Below, one piece after another: positions 7,234-15,089 of a stretch of 24,029 nt of DNA (its first letter is position 1; the number at the start of each line of letters is the position of its first letter). The stretch covers positions 1 to 24,029 of the forward strand of contig JAHIKV010000004.1 in NCBI GenBank assembly GCA_018897395.1, written 5' to 3'. The notes below the pieces were generated by a model. The model made no database searches. It worked only from the letters and a program-made list of their open reading frames with translations, and was not told the DNA's origin. This stretch comes from Planctomycetota bacterium (GTDB lineage Bacteria > Planctomycetota > Planctomycetia > Pirellulales > Thermoguttaceae). The translations under genes and the position numbers were made by a program.

Positions 7234-7283
7234 GGGGTGGCAGTTGCACTGCCACCCCGGGGCGACAGTACAACTGTCGCCCC
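7234..7283. repeat. Double hairpin repeat in the GT39-GT2 gap
   Basis: Two adjacent hairpins are present: GGGGTGGCAGT paired with ACTGCCACCCC (7234-7258) and GGGGCGACAG paired with CTGTCGCCCC (7259-7283). The set is enclosed by GTTGGGG and CCCCAAC. A related hairpin is inserted in coaX (16168-16220). It lies 9 bases after the GT39-like stop; it could act as an mRNA-stabilising or attenuating structure, but its dispersed nature suggests a repeat. Confidence 0.85.
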
Positions 7284-7337
7284 AACGACCTAAAAACACA
7301 ATTGCACCCGTCGGAGCGGTGAAGCAGCCGAGCCGCC

Positions 7338-8108
7338 ATGCCCGAAAAACTCACGGTATTGATCCCCTGCCGCAACGAATCGCACAACATTCGTGCGTGC
7401 GTCGAGTCGGTCCGTCCGGTGGCCGACGAGATTCTCGTGGCCGATTCGCTTTCGACCGACGACACCACCGAGATCGTCCGCCGGCTGGGCGACTGCCGGC
7501 TGATCGAGCGGGAGTTCGTCGATCACGCCGACTTCAAGAACTGGGCGATCCCGCAGGCGTCTCATCCGTGGATACTTCAGATCGACGCCGACGAGCGGCT
7601 GACCGAGCTACTGGCCGCCGAGGTCCGCGACGTGCTCGAACGCGACGATCCGAACCGGGACGCCTACCGCGTGCGATTCGACAACTTTTTTCTCGGCCGG
7701 CCGATCCGGCATTGCGGCTGGAACCGCTCGACGGTCATCCGTCTGTTCCGCCGTGACGCCTGCCGCTACGGCCCGTCGCGGGTACACGAGCGGTTGGAAG
7801 TCGAGCCGGACCGGGTGGGAATGCTCCAAGGCCGGATACTCCACTACACGTGCCAGTCGCTCGCACGGTGGACCGAAAAGCAAAACCGCTACACGACATA
7901 TTGGGCGGAAGATCGATACGCCGCCGGTCGACGCGCCGGGTGGCCGGGAATACTGTTGCGGCCGCCGTTGCGGTTTCTGCAACTCTACGTCTTTCGCGGC
8001 GGATTTCTCGACGGCGTCGCCGGACTGATCGTCTGCCTGAGCAGCATGTATTACACGTTTCTCAAGTATGCTAAACTCTGGCAACTGAGTCGTGATTCAA
8101 AAAAATAG
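7338..8108 (+). CDS. GT2 glycosyltransferase, WaaE-like core sugar transferase
   Basis: The 256-residue protein is a GT-A fold glycosyltransferase similar to the LPS-core beta-1,4-glucosyltransferases of the WaaE/KdtX type. The N-terminus LTVLIPCRNESHNIRACVES is the nucleotide-sugar binding start, ADSLSTDDT (35-43) binds nucleotide, and QIDADERLT (81-89) holds the metal-binding DAD. WNRSTVIRLFRRDACRYG and VHERLEV follow, and the C-terminus has an amphipathic or membrane-associated stretch (FLDGVAGLIVCLSSMYYTFL), all usual for this family. The length is typical. It is probably co-transcribed with the GT39-like gene upstream (112-base gap holding hairpin repeats). Acceptor and donor are inferred only as LPS core and UDP-sugar. 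Confidence 0.88.
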   Translation: MPEKLTVLIPCRNESHNIRACVESVRPVADEILVADSLSTDDTTEIVRRLGDCRLIEREFVDHADFKNWAIPQASHPWILQIDADERLTELLAAEVRDVLERDDPNRDAYRVRFDNFFLGRPIRHCGWNRSTVIRLFRRDACRYGPSRVHERLEVEPDRVGMLQGRILHYTCQSLARWTEKQNRYTTYWAEDRYAAGRRAGWPGILLRPPLRFLQLYVFRGGFLDGVAGLIVCLSSMYYTFLKYAKLWQLSRDSKK

Positions 8109-8118
8109 CGGGTGCCAT

Positions 8119-8137
8119 GGGTAAGCGCAGCTTACCC
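8119..8137. repeat. Hairpin repeat GGGTAAGC-GCA-GCTTACCC
   Basis: A perfect 8-bp stem lies 10 bases after the GT2 stop codon. There is no T-run. It is one of several different hairpins in this window that look like dispersed repeats; it could also serve as a 3' mRNA end structure. Confidence 0.6.
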
Positions 8138-8168
8138 GTGCTGCTACCGGCAAGATTCCAACGAATAA

Positions 8169-8192
8169 CCCGGCGTGGACGCCGGGGCTAAA
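8169..8192. repeat. Hairpin with GGGGCTAAA tail, REP-like
   Basis: CCCGGCGT pairs with ACGCCGGG around GG, followed by GGCTAAAC. The tail GGGGCTAAA is the same as in the REP-pair family at 11862, 13815 and 18911, so this is probably a divergent single unit of that family. Confidence 0.55.
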
Positions 8193-8291
8193 CAATAGTG
8201 TACGTGCAATTGCGATACATCCGTGTCCGGCGCATATTAGCTGCATCATAGTTCACCAGTTTCCAATCCCTAATCCCTAATCCCTCCTTCA

Positions 8292-9482
8292 ATGTCCTCC
8301 ACCGCCATGACCGTCGCGTTGGTCTCGACGCAGCGCCGCTGGCACGGCGGCGAGGAGCAGGCCCGGCTGCTGGCCGTGGGCTTGCGACGGCGGGGCTGCC
8401 GATGCGTCGTGCTGGCACGCCGCGGCAGTCTGTTCGCCGAGCGGATGGCAGACGAGGGTTTCGAGGTCGTCACGTTCTCCGGCGGGCGCGGCCCCGCGGC
8501 GTTGTGGCGCATTCGCCGCGCTCTGCGGCGCGTCCGACCCGACGTGCTGCATTACAACGATTCACATGCCATCGGCGGCGCGGGCCTGGCCTCGCTGGGG
8601 CTGCAAATACCCGCTCGCATCGCCGCCCGGCGAGTGGATTTCACGATCCGCTCGCCAAAACAGTACCGCTGGTTCTGCGATTGCGTGGTCTGCGTTTCCG
8701 GCGCGGTGGCCGATGTTTGCCGAGAAGGCGGCATCCCGGACCGCCTGTTGCGAGTGGTGCATGACGGGGTCGATCCGGCGCGGGTCCGCTCCGGCGATCG
8801 AGCGCGAGGGCGGCAGGCGTTGAGTCTGAACGACGATCAAACGCTCCTGCTGACCGTGGCGACTCTGACCGACCACAAGGGACACAGGTTTCTCTTGGAG
8901 GCATTGCCCGAGGTGGTGCGAAAGGCGCCCAACACGATCCTCGCCCTGGCCGGCGACGGCGATTTGCAGGCGGCGCTCCAGCGGCAGGCCGAACGGTTGG
9001 CAATCGACTCGCACGTCCGCTTTCTCGGATTCCGCGACGACGTACCCGATCTGATCCACGCCGCCGACCTGTTCGTTTTGCCGTCGCATAAAGAGGGGCT
9101 ATGTTCGACGTTGATCGACGTGATGCTTGCCGACTGTCCGATTGTCGCCACCACGGCCGGCGGAATCCCGGACCTGGTCGGGGCCCGGAAAAGGGGACAG
9201 GCGCCTTTTGCCGGAACGGCCCTACGGGTGCTTCGCACAAAAGGTGCCTGTCCCCTTTTCCGGCCAGAGGAAAGTTCCGAACCGGTTGCATGGCTGGTTC
9301 CTCCGCGCGATCCGCGGGCATTGGCCCGAGCGATTCTTCACGCCCTGGATTCGCCCGACCAATGTGCGGCGATGCGGCGGCGTGCTCTTCATCGCGCCGA
9401 ACAGCGATTCACCGCCGACCGAATGGTAGAGTCCACGCTGGCGGTGTACCGGGAGTTGATTGCGAAACCGCAAGCGGTTTAG
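8292..9482 (+). CDS. GT4 glycosyltransferase with in-frame palindromic insert
   Basis: The 396-residue protein is a GT-B, family 4 retaining glycosyltransferase. The N-terminal Rossmann half starts TVALVSTQRRWHGGEEQ. The C-terminal half has LLTVATLTDHKGHRFLLEAL (186-205), LALAGDGDL, VRFLGFRDDVPDLIHAADLF and PSHKEGLCSTLIDVMLADCP, then TTAGGIPDLV. The usual E-x7-E pair reads E-x7-D here. Residues about 298-325 come from the element at 9185-9263, inserted directly after GGIPDLV near the donor site. The last codons and stop (AKPQAV, TAG) coincide with the AAACCGC/GCGGTTT repeat. No Shine-Dalgarno precedes ATG 8292; Met6 is an alternative. Upstream there is a short ATCCCTA heptamer run (8262-8284). 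It converges on waaF with a 6-base gap. Confidence 0.87.
   Translation: MSSTAMTVALVSTQRRWHGGEEQARLLAVGLRRRGCRCVVLARRGSLFAERMADEGFEVVTFSGGRGPAALWRIRRALRRVRPDVLHYNDSHAIGGAGLASLGLQIPARIAARRVDFTIRSPKQYRWFCDCVVCVSGAVADVCREGGIPDRLLRVVHDGVDPARVRSGDRARGRQALSLNDDQTLLLTVATLTDHKGHRFLLEALPEVVRKAPNTILALAGDGDLQAALQRQAERLAIDSHVRFLGFRDDVPDLIHAADLFVLPSHKEGLCSTLIDVMLADCPIVATTAGGIPDLVGARKRGQAPFAGTALRVLRTKGACPLFRPEESSEPVAWLVPPRDPRALARAILHALDSPDQCAAMRRRALHRAEQRFTADRMVESTLAVYRELIAKPQAV
9185..9263. repeat. Coding palindromic element, copy C (in GT4 gene)
   Basis: A 79-bp copy with one arm mismatch. It is nearly identical to copy D 540 bp away in the neighbouring gene (one base differs). The middle head loop is TACG instead of TTCG, both being UNCG-type tetraloops. 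Read in the host frame as KRGQAPFAGTALRVLRTKGA; this frame would contain a stop in copies with the TTCCTGACACC arm, but is open here because the arm reads GTGCCTGTCCCC. Confidence 0.92.
9465..9480. repeat. AAACCGC-AA-GCGGTTT palindrome, copy 2 (perfect)
   Basis: The 16-bp palindrome forms the last codons of the GT4 gene, and its final T is the first base of the TAG stop codon. It may also help end transcripts from either side of the 6-base convergent gap, though it is short. Confidence 0.75.
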
Positions 9483-9488
9483 TTGCGT

Positions 9489-10619
9489 TTAATGCAATAC
9501 GTCGCGTACGGCCGCGAAAACCGTCTCCACGCTTAGGTCGCGCATGCAACGATGATGCCCCAGCGGGCAAACCCGCTTGTGGCAGCCGATGCAGTCCAGA
9601 TCGAGCACGAGGTTCGCGGCCCGTTGCGTCGGATTTTCGCTCCAGACGGGCAACATCGGACCGAAAAGCGTGACCACCGGCAGCCCCAGCGCGGCGGCAA
9701 CGTGCCGCGGACCGCTGTCCGTTGACACCATCACCCGGCAGCGGCGGATGCACGCCTTCGCCGTGCCCAAGTCCATCGGTTGATCGGCCATCGAGCACAC
9801 GCGGCCGGAAAAGGGGACAGGCACCTTTTGCCGGAACGGCCCTACGGGTGCTTCGCACAAAAGGTGCCTGTCCCCTTTTCCGGCTTCGGCCAGGCGGACG
9901 ACCTCACGGGCAATCTCACGCTCTTTTGGGCCGCATAAGACCAGCACGTCATAGTCCAGTTCATCGACAATGCACCGAGTCAAGCGGCCGAAGTATTCGA
10001 CCGGCCAGAGCTTCGATCCGCCGTAAGCGCCGCTCGAATTGAGCGCCGCGACCGGTCTGTCGCCGCACAGCCCCAGCCGCTCGAAAACTGCGTCGGCCGA
10101 TCGCTCGTCGGCCTGCGTGGTGGTCAGTTCCAGCCGAGGCGATTCCTCTTCGCAACCGATCGAGCGGGCCAACTTCAGGTAAGTCTCGACCATCGGCTCG
10201 GGCACGATCCGGCGGGGGTGGCACTGGCTTAGCCAGTGGCACGCGCCGAGCGGATAGAGCTTGTCGGTCAACAACGGGCCGCGGCCGTAACGAACGTATC
10301 CGACCCGCCGTTTGGCCCCGCCTCGCCAGGCGACCCACGCCGTGCGGAGCGAGTTGGTCATCAGCACGGCGATGTCGAATCGCTCGCCGCGCATCCGCCG
10401 CGCCACCGCCCGAGAGCGCAGCTCGCGCTGCTTCGACCGGGGATCGAAAAACCACTGCTCGTCGAGCCAGCTCGTGCCGGCCGGCACGTCGGCCAGATAG
10501 GGGCGCATGATGCCGACGATTCGCGCCCGCGGGCCGAAGTGCCGCCGCAGCGAACGCAACGTTGGCGTGGCCATCGCCACGTCGCCCAACCAATTCGGCA
10601 GAAAAACCGCGATCTTCAT
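9489..10619 (-). CDS. waaF: GT9 lipopolysaccharide heptosyltransferase (WaaF-like) with two palindromic inserts
   Basis: Family 9 enzymes transfer heptose from ADP-heptose to the LPS inner core. The 376 residues start KIAVFLPNWLGDVAMATPTL, the standard GT9 opening, and hold ALNSSGAYGGSKLWPVEYF (192-210), VMVSTDSGPRHVAAALGLP (296-314) and TLFGPMLPVWSENP. The C-terminal Cys cluster CIGCHKRVCPLGHHRC is common in this family. Residues about 246-272 come from palindromic element copy D. A second, different palindrome (10218-10242) supplies ACHWLSQCH near residues 126-134. ATG 10619 begins the recognisable fold. It lies 71 bp downstream of lpxK on the same strand and is probably in one operon with it. 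Heptose specificity is inferred; the acceptor could differ in a planctomycete. Confidence 0.88.
   Translation of the reverse strand: MKIAVFLPNWLGDVAMATPTLRSLRRHFGPRARIVGIMRPYLADVPAGTSWLDEQWFFDPRSKQRELRSRAVARRMRGERFDIAVLMTNSLRTAWVAWRGGAKRRVGYVRYGRGPLLTDKLYPLGACHWLSQCHPRRIVPEPMVETYLKLARSIGCEEESPRLELTTTQADERSADAVFERLGLCGDRPVAALNSSGAYGGSKLWPVEYFGRLTRCIVDELDYDVLVLCGPKEREIAREVVRLAEAGKGDRHLLCEAPVGPFRQKVPVPFSGRVCSMADQPMDLGTAKACIRRCRVMVSTDSGPRHVAAALGLPVVTLFGPMLPVWSENPTQRAANLVLDLDCIGCHKRVCPLGHHRCMRDLSVETVFAAVRDVLH
9805..9883. repeat. Coding palindromic element, copy D (in waaF)
   Basis: A 79-bp copy with fully complementary 25-base arms (GGGGACAGGCACC type) and a TACG middle loop. It is read from the minus strand as GKGDRHLLCEAPVGPFRQK, a different frame from copies A and B. 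It differs from copy C at one position, which suggests recent duplication or conversion between the two convergent genes. Confidence 0.92.
10218..10242. repeat. GTGGCACTGGCT palindrome inside waaF
   Basis: Arms GTGGCACTGGCT and AGCCAGTGGCAC pair with one mismatch around a single T. It lies in the waaF reading frame and encodes the oddly Cys/His/Trp-rich peptide ACHWLSQCH in a loop region. Only this copy is seen in the window, so calling it a dispersed repeat rests on its form. Confidence 0.55.
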
Positions 10620-10690
10620 GGCAGATCAGCATAACCGGCCGATGTATTCCCACCAAGAGCGATTCGGAGCATGGGTGTGCCACCATTTTG

Positions 10691-11815
10691 CTAAACGTTG
10701 CACAACCGCCGCAGCCGCGATTCCAACGCCTCTTGACCGACGAGCAACTCCAACTCGATCCGCACCGCCCACAGCGGTTTGGTCCCCAGCCGGTCACGGG
10801 AGATTTTCATCAGGTCTTTGCAGGTACACAAGACGGCCGAAACGTCAAGCTCCTCGGCCCATCGGGAAAGCGAATCTTCATCTTCGGGAGTATAGCGATG
10901 GTGATCGGGGAACTCGCGGAAGCCGACAACCCGGCAGCCGCATTGTTCGAGCGTATGCCGGAAGCCAGCCGGATTGCCGAGACCACAGAACGCCGCTACC
11001 GGTTTGCCCCCGATCGACTCGGTGCCGGAAAAGGTGTCAGGAACCTTTTGCCGGAACGGCCCTTCGGGTGCTTCGCACAAAAGGTTCCTGACACCTTTTC
11101 CGGCACCGGCGGAAATCAACGCTCGTGGTGCGTGGGCCGCCTCGGCGCAAACCGCATCGGGGGCATGGCGGCGGACGATCCGCCAAATCGCCTCACGCCC
11201 GGATGGTTCGATCAGATCGGCGCGGGAAAGGACCACCGCGTCGGCTCGCCGCAAGCCCGAGACCGGCTCGCGCAACATCCCGCGCGGAAACACGTGGCCG
11301 TATCCAAACGGAGTCAATGCGTCCAGCAGCACGATTTCCAAATCGCGGGCGATCCGGCGGTGCTGAAATCCGTCGTCCAGCACGACGAGCTGACTGCCGT
11401 GCTTCTCGACGGCCTCGCGGGCGGCAGACACGCGATCGGGGTTCTGCAAGTGCGGCACGTCGGGCAACAGCAGCCGCATCTCCAAGGCCTCGTCGTTCGC
11501 CTCGCCGGCGGCCGAACCGTATCCGCGGCTGACCACCGAAACGCGGACGCCGCGCTGGAGGAACCATCGCGCCAGCCAGCGGACCATCGGCGTCTTGCCG
11601 GTGCCGCCGAGCGTGAGGTTGCCGACGCTGACCACCGGCGCGTCCGCCCGGCGCACCGCAACCGCGCCGAGATCATACCCCCAATTACGCAGTTGGACGG
11701 CCGTTGCGTAGCAGGTCTCGCCCAACCGCAATGCGCCGCGCAGCAGCGATGCCCCGGCCCCTCGCCGCCGACCGCTGACCAAATCACGAAATGACGCGGA
11801 ATCGAACAATTTCAA
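10691..11815 (-). CDS. lpxK: Tetraacyldisaccharide 4'-kinase with in-frame palindromic insert
   Basis: LpxK phosphorylates the 4' position of the lipid A precursor at the inner membrane, the last step before KDO addition. From TTG 11815 the protein has 374 residues: FRDLVSGRRRGAGASLLRGA (9-28, the usual membrane-associated N-terminus), Walker A GNLTLGGTGKTP (65-76), VVLDDGFQHRRIARD (144-158) and KPVAAFCGLGNPAGF. Without the element (about residues 239-264, copy E) the length is about 348, normal for LpxK. The frame stays open to ATG 11932, but those 39 residues are translated from the REP-pair repeat, so I reject it. TTG 11815 has GAGG five bases upstream (CCGAGGGGTGCTTG). It is probably co-transcribed with waaF. 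Confidence 0.93.
   Translation of the reverse strand: MKLFDSASFRDLVSGRRRGAGASLLRGALRLGETCYATAVQLRNWGYDLGAVAVRRADAPVVSVGNLTLGGTGKTPMVRWLARWFLQRGVRVSVVSRGYGSAAGEANDEALEMRLLLPDVPHLQNPDRVSAAREAVEKHGSQLVVLDDGFQHRRIARDLEIVLLDALTPFGYGHVFPRGMLREPVSGLRRADAVVLSRADLIEPSGREAIWRIVRRHAPDAVCAEAAHAPRALISAGAGKGVRNLLCEAPEGPFRQKVPDTFSGTESIGGKPVAAFCGLGNPAGFRHTLEQCGCRVVGFREFPDHHRYTPEDEDSLSRWAEELDVSAVLCTCKDLMKISRDRLGTKPLWAVRIELELLVGQEALESRLRRLCNV
11025..11103. repeat. Coding palindromic element, copy E (in lpxK)
   Basis: A 79-bp copy with perfect 25-base arms (GTGTCAGGAACC type) and the TTCG middle loop. Flanking GGTG and CACC extend the pairing four bases further in this copy only. Read from the minus strand as GKGVRNLLCEAPEGPFRQK, the same frame as copy D. 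Confidence 0.92.
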
Positions 11816-11861
11816 GCACCCCTCGGTGGTGGGCAACTGGAAGCGGCCGGAAATAAGTCCA

Positions 11862-11945
11862 TTTAGCCCACCGTGAATACACGGCGGGTAGCGGTGGCTG
11901 GACGCACCAGACCGTGCCCCGGGTGTATTCACCCGGGGCTAAATA
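11862..11945. repeat. REP-pair family, full copy 2
   Basis: Two hairpins (CCCACCGTG-AATA-CACGGCGGG and CCCCGGGTG-TATT-CACCCGGGG) are joined by a 28-base spacer and bounded by TTTAGCCC and GGGGCTAAATA. It sits between divergent lpxK and the TPR gene, and its left flank is related to the start of the lpxK upstream region (ACTTATTTCCGG on the minus strand, like copy 1). Confidence 0.9.
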
Positions 11946-12083
11946 GCTAACTGGTGGCGGCCATGATAGGCGGACTCGGCCGGCAAGGCAAGCCGGAATG
12001 GATTGCCGACAAGCCCGTCGTGAGGGATAATTACATGGCGGCGGATTTTGGAACTGAGGATCGGCAACGACACGAGGCCATTT

Positions 12084-13316
12084 ATGCGATGTTCGCAACC
12101 ACCGACGGTCCTGATCGTCGCGGCGGCGGCGGCGTTGTGGGCCGGGCAGACCGCGCCGGCCGACGAGCAGTTCGACCTTGCCTTCGAGCAAGCAAAACAG
12201 GCGATCGAGGACGGCGACTACAACGTCGCCCTGGCATTGATGGACAAAGCTGTCGGCCAGTCGCCGAAAGAGGCGAAGTACCGCGGGGTGCGCGGCGTGG
12301 CCTGGCTCTGCAAAGGCAACTACGCCAAGGGTGAGGCCGATCTGAAAGCGGCCATCGAAATGAACCCCGGCGACGCCGGCATCCGATACCGGCCCTCGAC
12401 GACGGCCAAGCTCCCGGCCGGCAAGCTGAAACACGGCCGGCAGCAGGTCGACCGAATGTTGCGCGACCGGCCGGCAATGGACAAGTATGGCGAAGAGACG
12501 GATTTTCTGCGCCGTTGGGCGGAGCGGAAGTTCGCCGGAGAGGATTTCGACTCTCCAATCGACTGGGACCCGACGCCGCCGTTGCACTCCGACGCCGAAC
12601 ACCTGGCCCCCGACGAGGACAGCAACGCCGCCATTCTGATCGAGGAGAATTACACCGAAGGACCGAAGCACGGGAAGCCGCGGTCGTTCGAGGAGCTTTG
12701 GGCCGGCGCGGTCTACGAACTGCACAACGTCGCTTACGCCCGGGAGTTCATCCGTCTGCACGACGAGGCCGATGAAGGCAAACTCTCAAAAGAGGAGTTC
12801 GTCGCCGGCATTCTCAGGTTCGAGCTGCTGGCCGCGCAACGCACCAGGGCGTTTTACGTCCAACGGTTCCTCCCCTGGGCGGCGAAAAAGAAACTTCCGA
12901 CCGACCCAACGCTCTGGTTCTGCGAGTGGTGGGACACGCCCGAGAGCGTTTTGGACAGCTTCACCGACAAGACGGCGTACCCTTGGCATCCTTACGCCCG
13001 CGAGCACGACTGGGCCACCGTCCACCGCTACTGGCGCGACGGCGAGTATAAAAAGGCCCGAAAACTCCTCGAACAGATGCTGGCCGAGGAAGGCTACGAT
13101 AAGGAGCAAGCCGACGTTTACTATTGGATCGGGGCGTGTCTGGTGAAGCTAAACAAGCCGGCCGAGGCCGTGGCGGCCTACGACAAGTCGATCCGGCTCG
13201 ATCCTGAAAACTCCGCCGCTTATCGCGCCCGCGGCCGGCTCCACAAGCAACTCGGCGCCAACGCCAAGGCCGAAGCCGATTTCGCCCGAGCAAAGGAATT
13301 GGAGAGCGAGGAGTAG
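12084..13316 (+). CDS. Secreted tetratricopeptide-repeat protein, unknown role
   Basis: The 410-residue protein starts with a signal peptide (LIVAAAAALWAGQTAPADEQ; cleavage about residue 23-26) and is therefore likely periplasmic. A TPR unit is seen at about 30-95 (DLAFEQAKQAIEDGDYNVAL and GVAWLCKGNYAKGEADLKAA) and two more near the C-terminus (about 325-400, with DVYYWIGACLVKLNKPAEAV and SAAYRARGRLHKQLGANAKA). The middle part (PRSFEELWAGAVYELHNVAY, then FYVQRFLPWAAKK) is a domain I do not recognise. TPRs usually mediate protein contacts. ATG 12084 is chosen because it places the signal peptide at the start; the frame is open to 12048. It is divergent from lpxK, with REP-pair copy 2 between them. 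Confidence 0.78.
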   Translation: MRCSQPPTVLIVAAAAALWAGQTAPADEQFDLAFEQAKQAIEDGDYNVALALMDKAVGQSPKEAKYRGVRGVAWLCKGNYAKGEADLKAAIEMNPGDAGIRYRPSTTAKLPAGKLKHGRQQVDRMLRDRPAMDKYGEETDFLRRWAERKFAGEDFDSPIDWDPTPPLHSDAEHLAPDEDSNAAILIEENYTEGPKHGKPRSFEELWAGAVYELHNVAYAREFIRLHDEADEGKLSKEEFVAGILRFELLAAQRTRAFYVQRFLPWAAKKKLPTDPTLWFCEWWDTPESVLDSFTDKTAYPWHPYAREHDWATVHRYWRDGEYKKARKLLEQMLAEEGYDKEQADVYYWIGACLVKLNKPAEAVAAYDKSIRLDPENSAAYRARGRLHKQLGANAKAEADFARAKELESEE

Positions 13317-13476
13317 GCCACAACCGCGCGCCGACGGCGGATGATCTTGCGGGCCAACATCGCCCACATCGTCTCCACGGCCGGATAGTATCCGGCGGCG
13401 AAGGAGTCCATTACCGCGGTAGACCCCGAACAATATCAAGCCGGGCATCAATTAACAACGACGTTGAACGCTTCGA

Positions 13477-13734
13477 CTACTCGACGACCTTGAACACGTG
13501 ATCGTGTTCGCGGGCGTGGTCCTTCACGCGCAACCCGATCGATTGTCCCACCGTGGCCTCGGCGACCGATTCGTTGTCGATCTGCATCGAGTCGATTTTT
13601 TGGGTGAAGTCACTGGTGTGGCCCTTGATGTGGATCGTATCGCCCACTCGCAGGGTGTCTTGGGTGATTTCGATCGCCGCCACGCCGATCTTGCTGAAGT
13701 AATGGGTGACTTTGCCGAGTTCTACTTCCGCCAT
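13477..13734 (-). CDS. Stand-alone EF-Tu domain-2-like protein (translation elongation factor-like)
   Basis: The 85 residues form a single beta-barrel domain like domain 2 of translation factors, also seen in the C-terminal part of U32 peptidases: VTHYFSKIGVAAIEITQDTL, VGDTIHIKGHTSDFTQKI and VGQSIGLRVKDHAREHD. There is no GTPase domain. Such lone proteins are annotated as translation elongation factor-like, with unknown role. The start ATG 13734 has an excellent Shine-Dalgarno sequence (AAGGAGG) at good spacing, suggesting strong expression. It is a single gene divergent from obg, with REP-pair copy 3 between them. Confidence 0.82.
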   Translation of the reverse strand: MAEVELGKVTHYFSKIGVAAIEITQDTLRVGDTIHIKGHTSDFTQKIDSMQIDNESVAEATVGQSIGLRVKDHAREHDHVFKVVE

Positions 13735-13814
13735 GACGCCGCCCTCCTTAAGTTAGGACAAGAAGAACTGAAGCATACCACGACGCACGGAATAACGTGT
13801 TGCAAAATCGTTTA

Positions 13815-13899
13815 TTTAGCCCGCCGTGAATACACGGCGGGGAGAGTTGACCGCATGTAGTTCCGCTTGCCCCGGGTGTATTCACCCGGGGCTAAATAC
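13815..13899. repeat. REP-pair family, full copy 3
   Basis: Same architecture as copy 2 (TTTAGCCCGCCGTG hairpin, spacer, CCCCGGGTG hairpin, GGGGCTAAATA), but the spacer sequence is different, so the hairpins and tails are what is conserved. Located between two divergent genes. Confidence 0.9.
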
Positions 13900-14017
13900 G
13901 AATACTCCCCATTCCATCGCCGGGATTATACCGCTGTTGGTCGTTTCGCAATAGTCCACGGCGGTGGAAAAATCGGCTCCTTCCCTTCACTGTCCCCGCC
14001 AAGTACACTTGTATTTC

Positions 14018-15019
<1,002 letters not shown>

Positions 15020-15024
15020 ATCTC

Positions 15025-15053
15025 TTGATTCTCGCGGGCTTTCGAGGGAGAAT
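15025..15053 (+). promoter_or_regulatory. Candidate promoter and dyad of the second hicBA module
   Basis: TTGATT (15025-15030) and GAGAAT (15048-15053) are 17 bases apart. ATTCTC (15028-15033) and GAGAAT (15048-15053) form an inverted repeat that overlaps both boxes and could be the operator of the module. The -10 match is only moderate (4 of 6), so the dyad and the spacing are the better part of the evidence. Confidence 0.45.
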
Positions 15054-15089
15054 ACCAGTGGAGACCGGCAAACCGAATTGGAGCCAATC

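Noticed and set aside
8262..8284. ATCCCTA run as a regulatory satellite like the purC one
   Set aside because: Only about three units; too short to claim more than a simple repeat.
9961..10797. Alternative minus-strand frame overlapping waaF
   Set aside because: Arg-rich shadow frame; waaF in the other frame has full family motifs.
11784..12761. Long minus-strand open frame across the TPR gene and repeat copy 2
   Set aside because: Antisense to a gene with a signal peptide and TPR motifs, and partly made of repeat; typical shadow in high-GC DNA.
13220..13451. Minus-strand open frames after the TPR gene (MDSFAAGYYPAVE and a longer one)
   Set aside because: They run mostly antisense to the TPR gene, have no ribosome binding site and no recognisable family; the short non-overlapping part may be a remnant but cannot be supported.
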